Shown: positions 1 through 9,675 of the stretch, one piece after another | Layout: every line of letters starts with the position of its first letter | How positions within the stretch are numbered: the stretch's first letter is position 1 | Assembly (NCBI RefSeq): GCF_036924535.1 | Contig: NZ_JAZHRT010000001.1 | Location: 3,968,001-4,032,000 of the forward strand | Origin: Bradyrhizobium sp. AZCC 2262 | Lineage (GTDB): Bacteria > Pseudomonadota > Alphaproteobacteria > Rhizobiales > Xanthobacteraceae | Direction of reading: 5' to 3' | DNA: 64,000 nt | Program-made: the position numbers and the translations under genes | The notes under the pieces: model-generated | What the model saw: only the letters and a program-made list of their open reading frames with translations | The model's database searches: none | Told to the model about the DNA's origin: nothing

Positions 1-389
1 CCGAACGCATCGATCTTCGAGTGGTTGCGGAAACCGGGGAACGCCAGGCTCGTGTTGCTGCCGGAGAAGTCGGCCCAGTTGCCCTGTGCTTCAAGGCCGA
101 ACACCCAGGTGCCAGCCTGCCAGCGATAGCCGACCTGGCCACCAACCGTGCCGCCGGTCGCGTCATGGGAGCCCTCGGGGCCAACCAGGAACGGCGCAAC
201 CGAATCCCAAGAGTTGCGGCTCGAACCCCAGCCGCCGTTCGCACCGATATAGAAACCGGTCCAGTCATACACAGCGGCGACCATCGGAGGCGCCTTGGTG
301 TAAGGACGCGCAGCGAGATCCGCAGCAACAGCCGGCGCAGCCGCGCCGAGCGCGATCAGACTGGCCGTAACAAGCAAAACCTTCTTCAT
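1..389 (-). CDS. Outer-membrane beta-barrel protein (Omp25/porin-like), N-terminal part
   Basis: The 5' end of a gene that runs off the left edge of the window. It starts at ATG 389 with a signal peptide (MKKVLLVTASLIALGAAAPAVA) and continues with a Lys/Ala-Pro rich linker and the phrase YDWTGFYIGANGGWG, which is characteristic of the small eight-stranded outer-membrane barrels (Omp25/Omp31, RopB type) of Rhizobiales. About 129 residues are present, with glycine-rich strands and alternating aromatics. The rest of the barrel lies outside the window. Role inferred: outer-membrane structural protein or small pore. No SD-like site was examined in detail. Family call is good; exact member unknown. 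Confidence 0.85.
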   Translation of the reverse strand, partial: MKKVLLVTASLIALGAAAPAVAADLAARPYTKAPPMVAAVYDWTGFYIGANGGWGSSRNSWDSVAPFLVGPEGSHDATGGTVGGQVGYRWQAGTWVFGLEAQGNWADFSGSNTSLAFPGFRNHSKIDAF

Positions 390-692
390 TCTTTTAATTC
401 CCGTTCCATTTTGACAGCCCCCAAGGCCGTGACATGCTCATAGCATCGTTCGTTCGAATTGCTGTAACCCCAGGGCAACAACGCACATCAAACAGCCGCA
501 GTATGAACGTAAGTTAATGTTGTGCTGCAGGCGTTTTTCGAAACATTGCACTGGAACCTGCCGCAGAAAATTCACATTCAGCTTTGCGGCGGTACCGCAA
601 TGTAGAATGGCTTGACGGGATTGCGCGGGTGCGGCTTGTGTTGATGGAAATGGAACCTGCAAAGCGCGGAACCGCGATGAGGAGATTCGAAA
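390..692. other. Intergenic region between divergent genes
   Basis: 303 bases that must hold the promoters of the outer-membrane protein gene (leftward) and of the first DUF3551 gene (rightward). The region is richer in A+T than its surroundings. A small perfect hairpin, TTGCGG/CCGCAA, lies at 584-600. No convincing promoter hexamers were identified and no short coding sequence was supported. Confidence 0.5.
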
Positions 693-986
693 ATGCGTAA
701 AGCGATTCTAGCCGTGCTGGCCGCGAGTGGATTGGCCGCACTCGGCGCCGCGCCCGCCGAAGCCGTCGGCACCCGATATCCGTTCTGCCTTCAGGGAGAC
801 GAGTACCCGGGGCTGAGCTACTGCACGTTCACAAGTTACGAGCAGTGCCAGGCGACCGCCTCGGGACGTTTTCTCCAGTGCATCGCCAATCCCTATTATA
901 TCAGCGAGAGCGAACCGCCGCCCTCCGCGTACCGCCCGCTGCGCGGCCGCGCGCTGCCGCCCGCCCCCGGCAACGGCAGGTACTGA
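693..986 (+). CDS. DUF3551 family exported protein (copy 1)
   Basis: 97 residues. A signal peptide of about 24 residues ends at AEA. The mature part has the DUF3551 pattern: YPFCLQG, then a second Cys in SYCTF, the block EQCQATASGR, a further Cys and NPYY. The four cysteines are spaced as in its three downstream neighbours, suggesting two disulfides in the periplasm. The C-terminal tail is Pro/Arg rich. A GAGGAG-type SD lies just upstream of the ATG. DUF3551 is abundant in Bradyrhizobium and has no known function. Confidence 0.85.
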   Translation: MRKAILAVLAASGLAALGAAPAEAVGTRYPFCLQGDEYPGLSYCTFTSYEQCQATASGRFLQCIANPYYISESEPPPSAYRPLRGRALPPAPGNGRY

Positions 987-1123
987 CCCGCCCACCGAGA
1001 GCAAATTACGCTCCATGCTCGCGCCGTTGACGGACATTCAACGCGCGAACGTGATTTGACGCGTCCCCAGGTAGGTCGTCAGGTTAGCAACCAGAGATTT
1101 CCAAGGGCTGCGGCGGAGGATGC

Positions 1124-1384
1124 ATGCAAAGGGCATTGCTGGCGCTAACGGCGGCCTTTGCCGTATCGGTGACGGTTGCGATGCCGGCGGCGGCGGGCGA
1201 GCTTCCCTATTGCATCAAGGGCTGCGATTTCGGCGGCGGTGCCGGCGATTGCAGTTTTTCGTCGCTGGCGCAGTGTCAGGCGACCGCCTCCGGGCGAGAT
1301 GCTTATTGCGCTGCAAATCCCTATTTCAACGCCAGGGCGGAAATGCAGCCCGATCGCAGCCGCCAATCCCGAAGGAGATTCTGA
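1124..1384 (+). CDS. DUF3551 family exported protein (copy 2)
   Basis: 86 residues with a signal peptide ending near AAAG. The mature part carries LPYCIKGCDFGGG, CSF, QCQATASGRDAYCAANPYF, the DUF3551 signature. A GGAGG motif precedes the ATG. Its last 13 codons are at the same time the leader and SD (AAGGAG) of the next gene, and its stop overlaps the next ATG by one base (TGATG), so the two are translationally coupled. Function unknown. Confidence 0.85.
   Translation: MQRALLALTAAFAVSVTVAMPAAAGELPYCIKGCDFGGGAGDCSFSSLAQCQATASGRDAYCAANPYFNARAEMQPDRSRQSRRRF
1343..1383 (+). repeat. Duplicated 41-bp leader, copy A
   Basis: This block, which encodes the C-terminus of DUF3551 copy 2 and the SD of copy 3, recurs at 1670-1710 in front of copy 4 with about three mismatches. 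In the second location it is non-coding leader. The duplication unit therefore comprised leader plus gene. Confidence 0.8.
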
Positions 1385-1650
1385 TGCGCATTCCGGCTTT
1401 GGCGATTTTGGCAATCGCAACCGCCTCGGCAGCGGTACCGGCGCAGGCACAGACTTACGATCCCGACTATCCGGTTTGCCTGCATGTCTATGGCAGGATC
1501 AGTTATTACGAATGTACCTATACCTCCCTGCCTCAATGCAACATGTCGGCGTCGGGCCGCTCGGCGCAATGCGTGATCAATCCCTATTACGCATATGCGT
1601 CTCAAGAACCGCCGGCACGCCGCCATAAACGGCACCGCAGCGGCTACTGA
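1384..1650 (+). CDS. DUF3551 family exported protein (copy 3)
   Basis: 88 residues. The start at ATG 1384 was chosen because AAGGAG sits 7 bases upstream and a signal peptide (MRIPALAILAIATASAAVPAQA) follows directly. The mature domain has YPVCLHVYG, YYECTYTS, QCNMSASGRSAQCVINPYY. It is nearly identical in design to copy 4, and the two share a near-identical leader, so copies 3 and 4 are a recent tandem duplication. The tail is Arg/His rich. Function unknown. Confidence 0.85.
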   Translation: MRIPALAILAIATASAAVPAQAQTYDPDYPVCLHVYGRISYYECTYTSLPQCNMSASGRSAQCVINPYYAYASQEPPARRHKRHRSGY

Positions 1651-1669
1651 GCATCGACCTATCGCGGAC

Positions 1670-1710
1670 ATGCAGACCGGTCGCAGCCGCCAATCCCGAA
1701 GGAGATTTTG
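1670..1710 (+). repeat. Duplicated 41-bp leader, copy B
   Basis: Second copy of the block at 1343-1383, here used only as the untranslated leader of DUF3551 copy 4, including its AAGGAG SD. Confidence 0.8.
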
Positions 1711-1959
1711 ATGCGCGTCCCGGCTTTGGCAATTTTGGCGATTGGAATGGTCTTCGCATCAGCGCCGGCGCGAGCCCAGACCTACAGTCCCGACTATCCG
1801 GTCTGCCTGCATGTCTACGGCCCGGTTACCTACTATGAGTGCCGCTACACATCGATCCCGCAGTGCAATCAGTCTGCCTCCGGACGTTCGGCGCAATGCG
1901 TGGTCAATCCCTATGCGGCCTATCAGGACCGGCCGGTGCGCAAGCGCGGCGTTTACTGA
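1711..1959 (+). CDS. DUF3551 family exported protein (copy 4)
   Basis: 82 residues from ATG 1711. A TTG codon directly before it was rejected because AAGGAG is correctly spaced for the ATG. Signal peptide ends at ARAQ. The mature part repeats copy 3 (YPVCLHVYG, YYECRYTS, QCNQSASGRSAQC, NPYAAY) and ends with a short basic tail. It is followed by the convergent lolD after only 6 bases. Function unknown. Confidence 0.85.
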   Translation: MRVPALAILAIGMVFASAPARAQTYSPDYPVCLHVYGPVTYYECRYTSIPQCNQSASGRSAQCVVNPYAAYQDRPVRKRGVY

Positions 1960-1965
1960 ACGCCG

Positions 1966-2664
1966 CTACTCCAATTCGACGACCCGGCCGTCGACCAGCG
2001 ACACCCGCCGGTCCATCCGGCCGGCCAGTTCCATGTTGTGGGTGGCGATCAGCATCGCGACCTGCGTCGCCTTCACCAGTTGCATCAGCGCATTGAACAC
2101 GTGATCGGCGGTGTGCGGATCGAGGTTTCCGGTCGGCTCGTCCGCCAGCAGCGCCCGCGGCGCATTGGCCACCGCACGCGCGATGGCGACGCGCTGCTGT
2201 TCGCCGCCGGATAGCTCTGCCGGCCGGTGCGTGATGCGGTCGCCGAGGCCGAGATAGGCCAGAATCTCCTCAGAGCGCTTGATGGTCTCGGATCGTTTGA
2301 GGCCGCGGATCATCTGCGGCAGCATGACGTTTTCGAGCGCGGTGAATTCCGGCAGCAGCCGGTGCTGCTGATAGACGAAGCCGATGTCGGAGCGCCGGAT
2401 CTGGGTGCGGTCAGTGTCTGATAATTGCGAGGTCGGCGTGCCCGCGACATAGACCTCGCCCTCATCGGGGCTCTCGAGCAGGCCTGCGATATGCAGCAAT
2501 GTCGACTTGCCCGAACCCGACGGCGCCACCAGCGCCACCGACTGTCCCGCCCACAGCGCGAGCTTGGCGCCGTCGAGAATGGTCAGCGTCGCCTCGCCTT
2601 GCCTGTACTCACGTTTTATCTCGTGGAGATAGATAACCGGTACGTCTTCCGCCTCCTCGGCCAT
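1966..2664 (-). CDS. lolD: Lipoprotein-releasing ABC transporter ATP-binding subunit LolD
   Basis: 232 residues. Cytoplasmic ATPase of the Lol complex that extracts outer-membrane lipoproteins from the inner membrane. Visible motifs: Walker [13 protein letters not shown] (about 48-59), the MacB/LolD-type Q-loop region [21 protein letters not shown], signature [14 protein letters not shown], Walker [12 protein letters not shown], and the switch His in IATHN. Length fits LolD. It starts 7 bases after the stop of the permease gene and is the last gene of the proS-lol transcription unit. Confidence 0.95.
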   Translation of the reverse strand: MAEEAEDVPVIYLHEIKREYRQGEATLTILDGAKLALWAGQSVALVAPSGSGKSTLLHIAGLLESPDEGEVYVAGTPTSQLSDTDRTQIRRSDIGFVYQQHRLLPEFTALENVMLPQMIRGLKRSETIKRSEEILAYLGLGDRITHRPAELSGGEQQRVAIARAVANAPRALLADEPTGNLDPHTADHVFNALMQLVKATQVAMLIATHNMELAGRMDRRVSLVDGRVVELE

Positions 2665-2671
2665 CTCGTCC

Positions 2672-3952
2672 TCACTCGTATCGGAGCGCGTCGACGGGAT
2701 CGAGGCGCGCGGCGCGCCAGGACGGATAGAGCGTCGCCAGGAACGACAGCGTCAGCGCCATGATGACGACCGCGGTGGTCTCCCCGAAATCGACCTCGGC
2801 CGGCAGCCGGGACAGGAAGTAGAGTTCCGGCGAGAACAGTTCGGTGTTGGTCATCCAGGACAGGAACTGCCGGATCGATTCGATGTTCAGGCAGATCAGC
2901 ATGCCGACGAAGAAGCCGGTCAGTGTGCCGACCACGCCGATCGCAGCGCCCGTGATCAGGAATATCCGCATGATCGAGCCCTGCGAGGCGCCCATGGTGC
3001 GCAGGATCGCGATGTCCTGGCCCTTGTCCTTGACCAGCATGATCAGGCCGGAGACGATGTTGAGCGCGGCAACCAGCACGATCATGGTCAGGATCAAAAA
3101 CATCACATTGCGCTCGACCTGCAGCGCATTGAAGAAGGTCGAGTTGCGCTGCCGCCAGTCGACCAGGAATACCGGCCTTCCTGCCGCCTCCGTGACGGCC
3201 TTGCGGAACGCGTCGATCCGATCGGGATTGGTGGTGAACACCTCGATCGCGGTCACGTCGTCCTTGCGGTTGAAATAGGCCTGCGACTCCGGCAGCGGCA
3301 TGAACACGAAGCTGGCGTCATATTCCGACATGCCGATCTCGAACACGGCCGCCACCTTGTAGGGTTTTATGCGCGGCGTGGTTCCCATCGGGGTCACCGC
3401 GCCCTTGGGCGCGACCAGCGTGATGGTGTCGCCGGCATGCAGCGACAATTGATCGGCGAGCCGGCGTCCGATGATGACGCCCTGCCCCTCGTCAAAACCT
3501 TCCATCGTTCCCTGTTTGATGTTCTTGGCGATCGAGGTGAGGTTGTTCAGGTCCGCAGACCGCATGCCGCGCACCAGCACGCCGGCGGCGTTGAAGGCCG
3601 AGGATGCCAGCGCCTGGCCGTCCACGACCGGCGCGGCAAGGCGGATGCCGTCGACCTGGCTGATGCGCTCGGCGACGTCCTTCCAGTCGGTCAGCGGCGA
3701 TTCCAGCGGCTGCACCAGCAAATGCCCGTTCAGCCCGAGGATCTTGTCCAGGAGTTCCTTGCGAAAACCGTTCATCACGGCCATCACGATGATCAGCGTG
3801 GCGACGCCGAGCATGATGCCGAGGAACGAAAAGCCGGCGATGACCGAAATGAAGCCTTCCTTGCGACGCGCGCGCAGGTAACGTCCGGACAACAGCCATT
3901 CGAAGGGCGCAAAAGGCGGGGTTCGGACTGTCTCGTTCATGGTCTCATCCAT
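2672..3952 (-). CDS. lolC: Lipoprotein-releasing ABC transporter permease LolC/LolE
   Basis: 426 residues from ATG 3952 (an internal ATG four codons later is possible). Membrane subunit of the lipoprotein release complex. Topology is that of the MacB/FtsX superfamily: one N-terminal membrane segment (about 35-60, [20 protein letters not shown]), a large periplasmic domain, then three C-terminal segments with a cytoplasmic coupling motif near AILRTMGAS. Alphaproteobacteria usually carry one LolC/E-type gene that works as a homodimer. It lies between proS and lolD on the same strand. Confidence 0.93.
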   Translation of the reverse strand: MDETMNETVRTPPFAPFEWLLSGRYLRARRKEGFISVIAGFSFLGIMLGVATLIIVMAVMNGFRKELLDKILGLNGHLLVQPLESPLTDWKDVAERISQVDGIRLAAPVVDGQALASSAFNAAGVLVRGMRSADLNNLTSIAKNIKQGTMEGFDEGQGVIIGRRLADQLSLHAGDTITLVAPKGAVTPMGTTPRIKPYKVAAVFEIGMSEYDASFVFMPLPESQAYFNRKDDVTAIEVFTTNPDRIDAFRKAVTEAAGRPVFLVDWRQRNSTFFNALQVERNVMFLILTMIVLVAALNIVSGLIMLVKDKGQDIAILRTMGASQGSIMRIFLITGAAIGVVGTLTGFFVGMLICLNIESIRQFLSWMTNTELFSPELYFLSRLPAEVDFGETTAVVIMALTLSFLATLYPSWRAARLDPVDALRYE

Positions 3953-4021
3953 TACTCGATAATCCCACGATTCGGGCCAAATGTGGCCTTATTGGCCAAC
4001 ATTACAAGCGCGGTGGATATC

Positions 4022-5341
4022 TTATCCCGCTATCTTTGCCACCACTTCCGCCGGGCTGAGATTCTCGCGCGAACCGTCGCTGCGCCGCTTGATCTCGAGC
4101 TTGCCCTCGGCGAGGCCCTTCGGCCCAACCAGAATCTGCCAGGGGATACCGATCAGGTCGGCGGCCGCGAATTTCGCGCCGGCGCGCTGGTCGGTATCGT
4201 CATAGAGCACGTCGACATCCTTGGCCTGAAGCTCGCGATAAAGCTGCTCGCAGGCGCCATCGACGGCCGCGTCGCCCTGCTTCAAATTCAAGATGACGGC
4301 GGTGAACGGCGCCACCGCTTCCGGCCATTTGATGCCGGCATCGTCATGGCAGGCCTCGATGATGGCGCCGACCAGGCGCGAGACGCCGACGCCGTAGGAA
4401 CCGCCATGGATCGGCACGTCGACGCCATCGGCGCCGGCGACCAGCGCCTTCATCGCGTCGGAATATTTGGTGCCGAAATAGAAGATCTGGCCGACCTCGA
4501 TGCCGCGCGTGTTGACGCGCTTGTCGGCAGGCACTTCGCGTTCGTAACGCTCGGCATCGTGGACGTCCTCGGTCGCGGCATAGACCGACGTCCATTGCTT
4601 GATGATGTCGGTGAGATCGCCGTCATAGTCGACGTCGTCGGGCGGGATCGGCAGATTGAGCACGTCGCTGTTGCAGAACACGCCGGACTCGCCGGTTTCC
4701 GCCAGCACGATGAATTCATGGCTGAGATCGCCACCGATCGGGCCGGTCTCGGCGCGCATCGGGATCGCCTTCAATCCCATCCGCGCGAAGGTGCGCAAGT
4801 ACGCAACAAACATCCGGTTATAGGAGCGGCGCGCCGCCGCCTCGTCGATGTCGAAGGAGTAAGCATCCTTCATCAGGAATTCGCGGCCGCGCATCACGCC
4901 GAAACGCGGGCGCTGCTCATCGCGGAACTTCCACTGGATGTGATAGAGATTGAGCGGCAGGCTCTTGTAGGATTTGACATAGGCCCGAAAAATCTCGGTG
5001 ATCATTTCCTCGTTGGTCGGCCCGTACAGCAATTCGCGCTTGTGGCGGTCGGCGATGCGCAGCATCTCCGGACCATAGGCGTCGTAGCGGCCGCTCTCGC
5101 GCCAGAGATCGGCGAGCTGCAGCGTCGGCATCAACAGCTCCAGCGCACCGGCGCGGTCCTGTTCCTCGCGAACGATCTGCTCGATCTTCTTCAACACCCG
5201 AAAGCCCAGCGGCAGCCAGGCGTAGATGCCGGCCGCTTCCTGCCGCATCATGCCGGCGCGCAGCATCAGCCGATGCGAGACGATCTCCGCCTCTTTCGGA
5301 TTCTCTTTCAGGATGGGTAGAAAAAACCGCGACAACCGCAT
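4022..5341 (-). CDS. proS: Prolyl-tRNA synthetase (short alphaproteobacterial type)
   Basis: 439 residues from ATG 5341; an upstream TTG was rejected because [11 protein letters not shown] is the usual N-terminus. Charges tRNA-Pro with proline. Class II motifs are visible: motif 1 region [20 protein letters not shown], motif 2 [21 protein letters not shown], motif 3 [13 protein letters not shown], followed by the anticodon-binding domain. There is no large editing insertion between motifs 2 and 3, so this is the roughly 440-residue form of Rhizobiales, not the roughly 570-residue form of E. coli. lolC and lolD follow on the same strand. Confidence 0.95.
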   Translation of the reverse strand: MRLSRFFLPILKENPKEAEIVSHRLMLRAGMMRQEAAGIYAWLPLGFRVLKKIEQIVREEQDRAGALELLMPTLQLADLWRESGRYDAYGPEMLRIADRHKRELLYGPTNEEMITEIFRAYVKSYKSLPLNLYHIQWKFRDEQRPRFGVMRGREFLMKDAYSFDIDEAAARRSYNRMFVAYLRTFARMGLKAIPMRAETGPIGGDLSHEFIVLAETGESGVFCNSDVLNLPIPPDDVDYDGDLTDIIKQWTSVYAATEDVHDAERYEREVPADKRVNTRGIEVGQIFYFGTKYSDAMKALVAGADGVDVPIHGGSYGVGVSRLVGAIIEACHDDAGIKWPEAVAPFTAVILNLKQGDAAVDGACEQLYRELQAKDVDVLYDDTDQRAGAKFAAADLIGIPWQILVGPKGLAEGKLEIKRRSDGSRENLSPAEVVAKIAG

Positions 5342-5527
5342 GGGACAACTCAAGGAATCAGTGGGATACCGGAAGAGGTGCAGTGAAACCGGATCGGGTG
5401 CGAAAATACAAGGCCGGGAACTGCGAAAAAGCCTCCAGAAATGCGGATTTGGGGCCGTTTTCGGACTCGTGATCGCTACGCACCGTCCAGAAGGATCTTG
5501 CGATTGGCAATAGCAGCGGTCAGTCGC

Positions 5528-7291
5528 TCACTCCAGACCCGCCTGACGCATCGCCTCCTCGTATTTCGAACGAGCTTGTGGCGAATATGGGCCCAGCACA
5601 TTCCCGAAATTGGACACCCGCAACGCCGGGTCAAGCTGCCGTAATCGTGCTACAGCCTTCATAGCTTCCAAAGTCCTACCGGCGGCCGCATTGCTTGCGG
5701 CGGCGATGCGCAGCCCTGGATGAGAGGCAGGATATTCCCGCAGCAGTTTTCCAGCCCATGCCGAAGCGTCATCATGACGACCGGCGAAGAAGTGAGCCGT
5801 TGCGACTGCCGCTTGCATTCCTGCGATACCACGACCGAGAGGGCTCAGCCGCACAGCGCGCTCAAGACGCTCGATGGCTACGTCGGGCTCGCCTTGCCAA
5901 ACCTTTATCCACCCAAGGAAGAGCCACGCCGCCGCAAAATTCGGATTGAGCATGAGCGCGCGCTCGACGGCGGCAGCTCCTGATTCAAGGTCGTGAACGA
6001 CAAACGCGAGTACATAGCCCCCCGTTGCGAGTGCCACCGCATCGTCTTTACCTACCTGTATTGCCTTGCGAGCGAGCCTTTCTGCCTCCGCTACCTCTTG
6101 CTCCCGGTCGCTGATCCAGCCAAATGCCTTGCGTTGTGCATAACACAAGGCGGCCATGCCATAAGCCGAAGCGAAGCCGGGGTCGAGCTTGATAACGCCA
6201 TAAAACAGCTTCAACGCCTCGCTCGCGCCCTCGCTTGTCGGTTGTTCAAGGCCCCCCGCCAGATTGGACACCTCTCGCGCCATGCCTCGAAGGAAGAGAT
6301 CATAGGCATCGAGACTTTCAGTCAGTTTGCGCCTTGCGCGTTCGATCTCGGCTTGCTGCAGCTCCGGCGCAATTGCGCCTACAACGCTCTGAGTTACCTT
6401 GTCCTGCAGATCGAAAATGTCGTCGAGCCCGCCTTCAAACCGGTCTGCCCAAAGTTGGGCTCCGGTAGCGGTATCAACGAGTTCTCCCGTGATGCGCACG
6501 CGGCTTGCCGCCTTGCGAACGCTCCCTTCCAATACGTAGCGCACCCCGAGCTCACGTCCCACCTGCTTTACGTCGACCGCGCGCCCCTTGTACGTAAAGC
6601 TCGAGTTGCGAGCGATGACGAACAGCGTCTTGAAGCGGGACAGTGCGGTGGTGATTTCCTCCACCATCCCGTCGGCGAAATATTCCTGTTCCGGGTCACC
6701 GCTCATGTTCTCGAACGGCAGTACGGCAATGGAAGGCTTGTCAGGCGGAACCAACCAGGATCTTTCGCTTGCCGCGATGCCACGCTCTCTAACCGTGAAC
6801 ACGCGGACTGGCCGTTCGATGTTCTTTAGCCTTTGTTCGCCGCCATCATCAAAGGCGATATCGAGCTTGTCTAGCACATATCGATGAGCATCATCGGAGA
6901 GACAAATACCTCCAGGCTCGGCGATAGCCTCGAGACGTACCGCTACATTGACTGCGTCGCCAAAAATATCGCCGCCATCCTTGATGATATCGCCGACATT
7001 GATGCCGATTCTGAATTCGATGCGATCATCTGGTGATACGGTCGCATTACGTTCGGTCATGCCACGCTGAATATCGACCGCGCACCGTACCGCATCCACG
7101 ACGCTGTCGAATTCCGCTAAAAGCCCGTCACCGGTATTTTTGACAACGGACCCAAAATGAGCAGCAATGTTCGGGGTAAACAACTCCTGCAAATGCTGCC
7201 TGAGCCTTACATGTGTTCCTTCTTCGTCTGCACCGGTCAATCGGCCATAACCAGCAACATCGGCCGCAAAAACGGCAACGAGACGTCGCAT
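5528..7291 (-). CDS. Class III adenylate cyclase with TolB-like and TPR regions
   Basis: 587 residues from ATG 7291, the start that gives the usual MRRLVAVFAADVAGYGRL. Residues 1-170 are a class III nucleotide cyclase domain: metal-binding Asp in AADVAGY, NTGDGLLAEF, and the FGDAVNVAVRLEAIAEPGGI block. Residues about 190-330 match the FlgO/TolB-like module common in these proteins (IAVLPFENMSGDPEQEYFADG). The C-terminal half holds TPR repeats (SAYGMAALCYAQRKAF, PNFAAAWLFLGWIKVWQGEPD). No membrane segment. Product probably cAMP; the TPR part probably senses a partner. A stand-alone gene at the start of the accessory block. Confidence 0.85.
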   Translation of the reverse strand: MRRLVAVFAADVAGYGRLTGADEEGTHVRLRQHLQELFTPNIAAHFGSVVKNTGDGLLAEFDSVVDAVRCAVDIQRGMTERNATVSPDDRIEFRIGINVGDIIKDGGDIFGDAVNVAVRLEAIAEPGGICLSDDAHRYVLDKLDIAFDDGGEQRLKNIERPVRVFTVRERGIAASERSWLVPPDKPSIAVLPFENMSGDPEQEYFADGMVEEITTALSRFKTLFVIARNSSFTYKGRAVDVKQVGRELGVRYVLEGSVRKAASRVRITGELVDTATGAQLWADRFEGGLDDIFDLQDKVTQSVVGAIAPELQQAEIERARRKLTESLDAYDLFLRGMAREVSNLAGGLEQPTSEGASEALKLFYGVIKLDPGFASAYGMAALCYAQRKAFGWISDREQEVAEAERLARKAIQVGKDDAVALATGGYVLAFVVHDLESGAAAVERALMLNPNFAAAWLFLGWIKVWQGEPDVAIERLERAVRLSPLGRGIAGMQAAVATAHFFAGRHDDASAWAGKLLREYPASHPGLRIAAASNAAAGRTLEAMKAVARLRQLDPALRVSNFGNVLGPYSPQARSKYEEAMRQAGLE

Positions 7292-7471
7292 GAGATGTTC
7301 GCGAGCCAAGGATAATTCTCCTCGCCCTCCGCGCGGCGCATGTCCTCCATCCCGGAGGACGGTGCACAACATCGGCGCCGCGCACACTCCGGATTTTAGC
7401 TCCGTTCGTCTCCCGACGCCACTGGCTGCGGACCGGCCTCCGATGACCGTCCAATTGCCGCTTGGTAGTCC

Positions 7472-7556
7472 GTAGGATGGGTAGAGCGCAGCGATACCCA
7501 TCGACTCTGGTCGCCTGGCGAAGATGATGGGTTTCGCTTCGCTCTACCCATCCTAC
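7472..7556. repeat. Palindromic intergenic repeat
   Basis: Two arms of about 34 bases, 7472-7505 and 7522-7555, are inverted copies of each other with only a few mismatches; both outer ends read GTAGGATGGGTAGAGCG toward the centre. The transcript would fold into one long hairpin. It lies between the upstream region of the cyclase gene and the 3' end of copCD. I recognise it as the kind of short palindromic repeat common between genes in Bradyrhizobium. Confidence 0.8.
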
Positions 7557-7573
7557 AAATTATGGAAAGCGCG

Positions 7574-9139
7574 TCATCGCACCTGCAGTTCGTCTTGCAA
7601 TGTGATCTTCTGGAAGTCGCTCACCAGCGCGTCGATCTGCATCCGCCAGCGGCCGGGCAGCGGCAGCGCCACGCCGCGCACGTGCCAATAGCCGTCCGGC
7701 CCGAGCACCGCGCGACGCTCCATCGGCTCGATGCCGCGCTCCGGCAAACTCAGGATCAGCGTCGCCTCTTTGGCTGGCAGCAGGGCTGCGTCTCCCGTCA
7801 TCAACTGCAGCACAAAATCGTTGGCGCCGACCTTGCCCGGCGAAACCAGCACCTGGAACATCGCTGCATCCGTGTGGATATGTACCGAAAGCGGCGCGGC
7901 AGCGGGATCAATCGCGGCGCGCGGCGGCGGCGTGAAGCGCCAGCCGGCGACGACGGCAAGGATGCCAACGACGAGAACGCATTCCAGCACGATCGCACCC
8001 AACAAGGGCCGGGTGTTCTCATGATCCGCAACGACCGCGGGCGTGCAGACAAACCGGTTCAGCGCCGCAAGCCCGAGCAACAGGGTCACCAGCGAAAGCT
8101 TGATCGAGAGAAGGATGCCGTATTGGGTCTCGATCAGCGCGCGCAGGCTGCCAAGCTGGATGACCGACAGCACCAGTCCGCTCAGCACCAGCAGCCCGAC
8201 CAGCGGCACCGCCAGGCCTGAAAACTGCTTGAGTACGCGCGGCAGGTCGTCATTGCGACGATGCGCCATGGCCGCCAGCGGCGCCAGCGCCCCGATCCAG
8301 TAGGCCACGGCGACGCCGTGCAAGAACAGCGACGGCCGCGTCAGCCATTGCGGCGAGGCCGTCGCGGCATGCCCGCTGGTCGCCAGCGATAGTCCGACGC
8401 CCGCCATGCTGAGCGTGGTCAACACCCAGGCCATCAGGATGCCCGGGCTTTTCCACGCGTACCAGGCGATGGCCATCACCACGATCGCAATCAACAGCGA
8501 CGGCCCGAGGGAGGTAGCAAGCGCGCTCGTCCACGGCGCTGACGTGACGATGCCGCCGAGGGGAAGATTGAGGAGATCGAGACCTTGCAGGCCGAGCGAG
8601 GCCACCGCGCTGGCGAGACCGACGGCAAGCGCACCGCGACTGACCGTCGATCCGCCCGGGCCCTGCCCGATCCAGGCCGCGAAGAACGCACCGCCGACGC
8701 CCACGAACAGGCCGAGATAAACCCCGATCCGCGCCAGCCAGATCAACACCGCCAGTGGACCTGTCTTCACAGGCGGCGCGGCCCCGGTCACGGCGCCGAT
8801 TGAAAACACCATCGATCCCGCCACGGGATGACCGTCCTGCGAGACCACGCGATAGCTGACGATCTGCGTGCCCTGCGGCAGGTCGTCAGGCAAAACGATC
8901 AGCACGGATTGCCCGACCGCGCGCGTGGCGACGTCGCGCGCCTTGCCGGCGGCATCGATGACACCGATCACGGCCGGGGCGATGCTCTCGTTGAAATGCA
9001 ACTGCACCATCTTCGGCGGTTGTGCCAGCACGCTGCCGTCGGCCGGCTCCGAAGAAACAAGCGTCGCATGGGCCCACGCGGCGCTGGCAATGCAAAGCGC
9101 CGACATTAGCGCGGCAAGGCCAGCGAGCGCGCGCGCCAT
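7574..9139 (-). CDS. CopC-CopD fusion copper transport protein
   Basis: 521 residues. A signal peptide ends at AWA and exposes His as the first mature residue (AHATLVSSEPADGSVL), the N-terminal Cu(II) ligand of CopC. The CopC domain ends near VSQDGHPVAGSMVFSIG, which supplies the second His. Residues about 140-410 form the CopD domain with some eight membrane helices. The last 90 residues are an extra periplasmic beta domain (YWHVRGVALPLPGRW) like that of YtkA/FixH. Such CopCD proteins move copper from the periplasm toward the cytoplasm or its cuproenzymes. Last gene of the copper operon. Confidence 0.9.
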   Translation of the reverse strand: MARALAGLAALMSALCIASAAWAHATLVSSEPADGSVLAQPPKMVQLHFNESIAPAVIGVIDAAGKARDVATRAVGQSVLIVLPDDLPQGTQIVSYRVVSQDGHPVAGSMVFSIGAVTGAAPPVKTGPLAVLIWLARIGVYLGLFVGVGGAFFAAWIGQGPGGSTVSRGALAVGLASAVASLGLQGLDLLNLPLGGIVTSAPWTSALATSLGPSLLIAIVVMAIAWYAWKSPGILMAWVLTTLSMAGVGLSLATSGHAATASPQWLTRPSLFLHGVAVAYWIGALAPLAAMAHRRNDDLPRVLKQFSGLAVPLVGLLVLSGLVLSVIQLGSLRALIETQYGILLSIKLSLVTLLLGLAALNRFVCTPAVVADHENTRPLLGAIVLECVLVVGILAVVAGWRFTPPPRAAIDPAAAPLSVHIHTDAAMFQVLVSPGKVGANDFVLQLMTGDAALLPAKEATLILSLPERGIEPMERRAVLGPDGYWHVRGVALPLPGRWRMQIDALVSDFQKITLQDELQVR

Positions 9140-9149
9140 CGGGATGGCT

Positions 9150-9665
9150 TTACGGCTTCGCGATCAGCTTGAGGCCCGGTGCCGGCGTCTTGCTATCATG
9201 TCCATGGCCTTCTGAGGGAATATCGATCCAGCGGCTGACCCCCTGCTCGCATTCCTGCACCACCGGAAAATACAGCGTGGTATCCGGCTTCAGGCCCGCC
9301 GTAAGATAGCTGGAGAAGACGAATTCATCGAAATTGTCGTCGGCGAGCTTGCCGCCGCTCCACACCACTTCCTTGACGCCTTCGGATAATTTGCTGCCGT
9401 GAAGCTCATACTCGGTCGCGTATTTGCCCTTGACCATATCGAGGGTCCAGCCCGGCTTGGGCATCGGCTTGATGCCGATCACACCTTCCGGGATTTGCAC
9501 CCGCAGCTTGACGGTCGGCGATCCCGCGCAGCCGTGCGGCACGGCGAACACCGCCTTGTAGTACGAGCCCACCGGCGCCTGGCGTTTTTCGAGGGTGACG
9601 TGAGCGCTTGCGGGCGAGACCACGAGCGCGGCAAGAGCGATGACAACAAATGCACCTTTCGACAT
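9150..9665 (-). CDS. YcnI-family (DUF1775) copper-binding periplasmic protein
   Basis: 171 residues. Signal peptide ending at ASA, so the mature protein begins with His (HVTLEKRQAP), the Cu(II) ligand of the YcnI fold. Further family features: GCAGSPTVKLRVQIPEGV, the conserved KPGW segment, and a Cys in VVQECEQGV. YcnI proteins bind copper in a monohistidine brace-like site and usually neighbour copCD, as here (10 bases apart). The His-containing tail GHGHDSK may also bind metal. It lies between the PCuAC chaperone and CopCD. Confidence 0.9.
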   Translation of the reverse strand: MSKGAFVVIALAALVVSPASAHVTLEKRQAPVGSYYKAVFAVPHGCAGSPTVKLRVQIPEGVIGIKPMPKPGWTLDMVKGKYATEYELHGSKLSEGVKEVVWSGGKLADDNFDEFVFSSYLTAGLKPDTTLYFPVVQECEQGVSRWIDIPSEGHGHDSKTPAPGLKLIAKP

Positions 9666-9675
9666 CGGCCGCCCC

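Noticed and set aside
3437..5320. Long open frame (627 codons) on the plus strand opposite proS and lolC
   Set aside because: It is antisense to proS and lolC, whose motifs are clear; high G+C creates such shadow frames.
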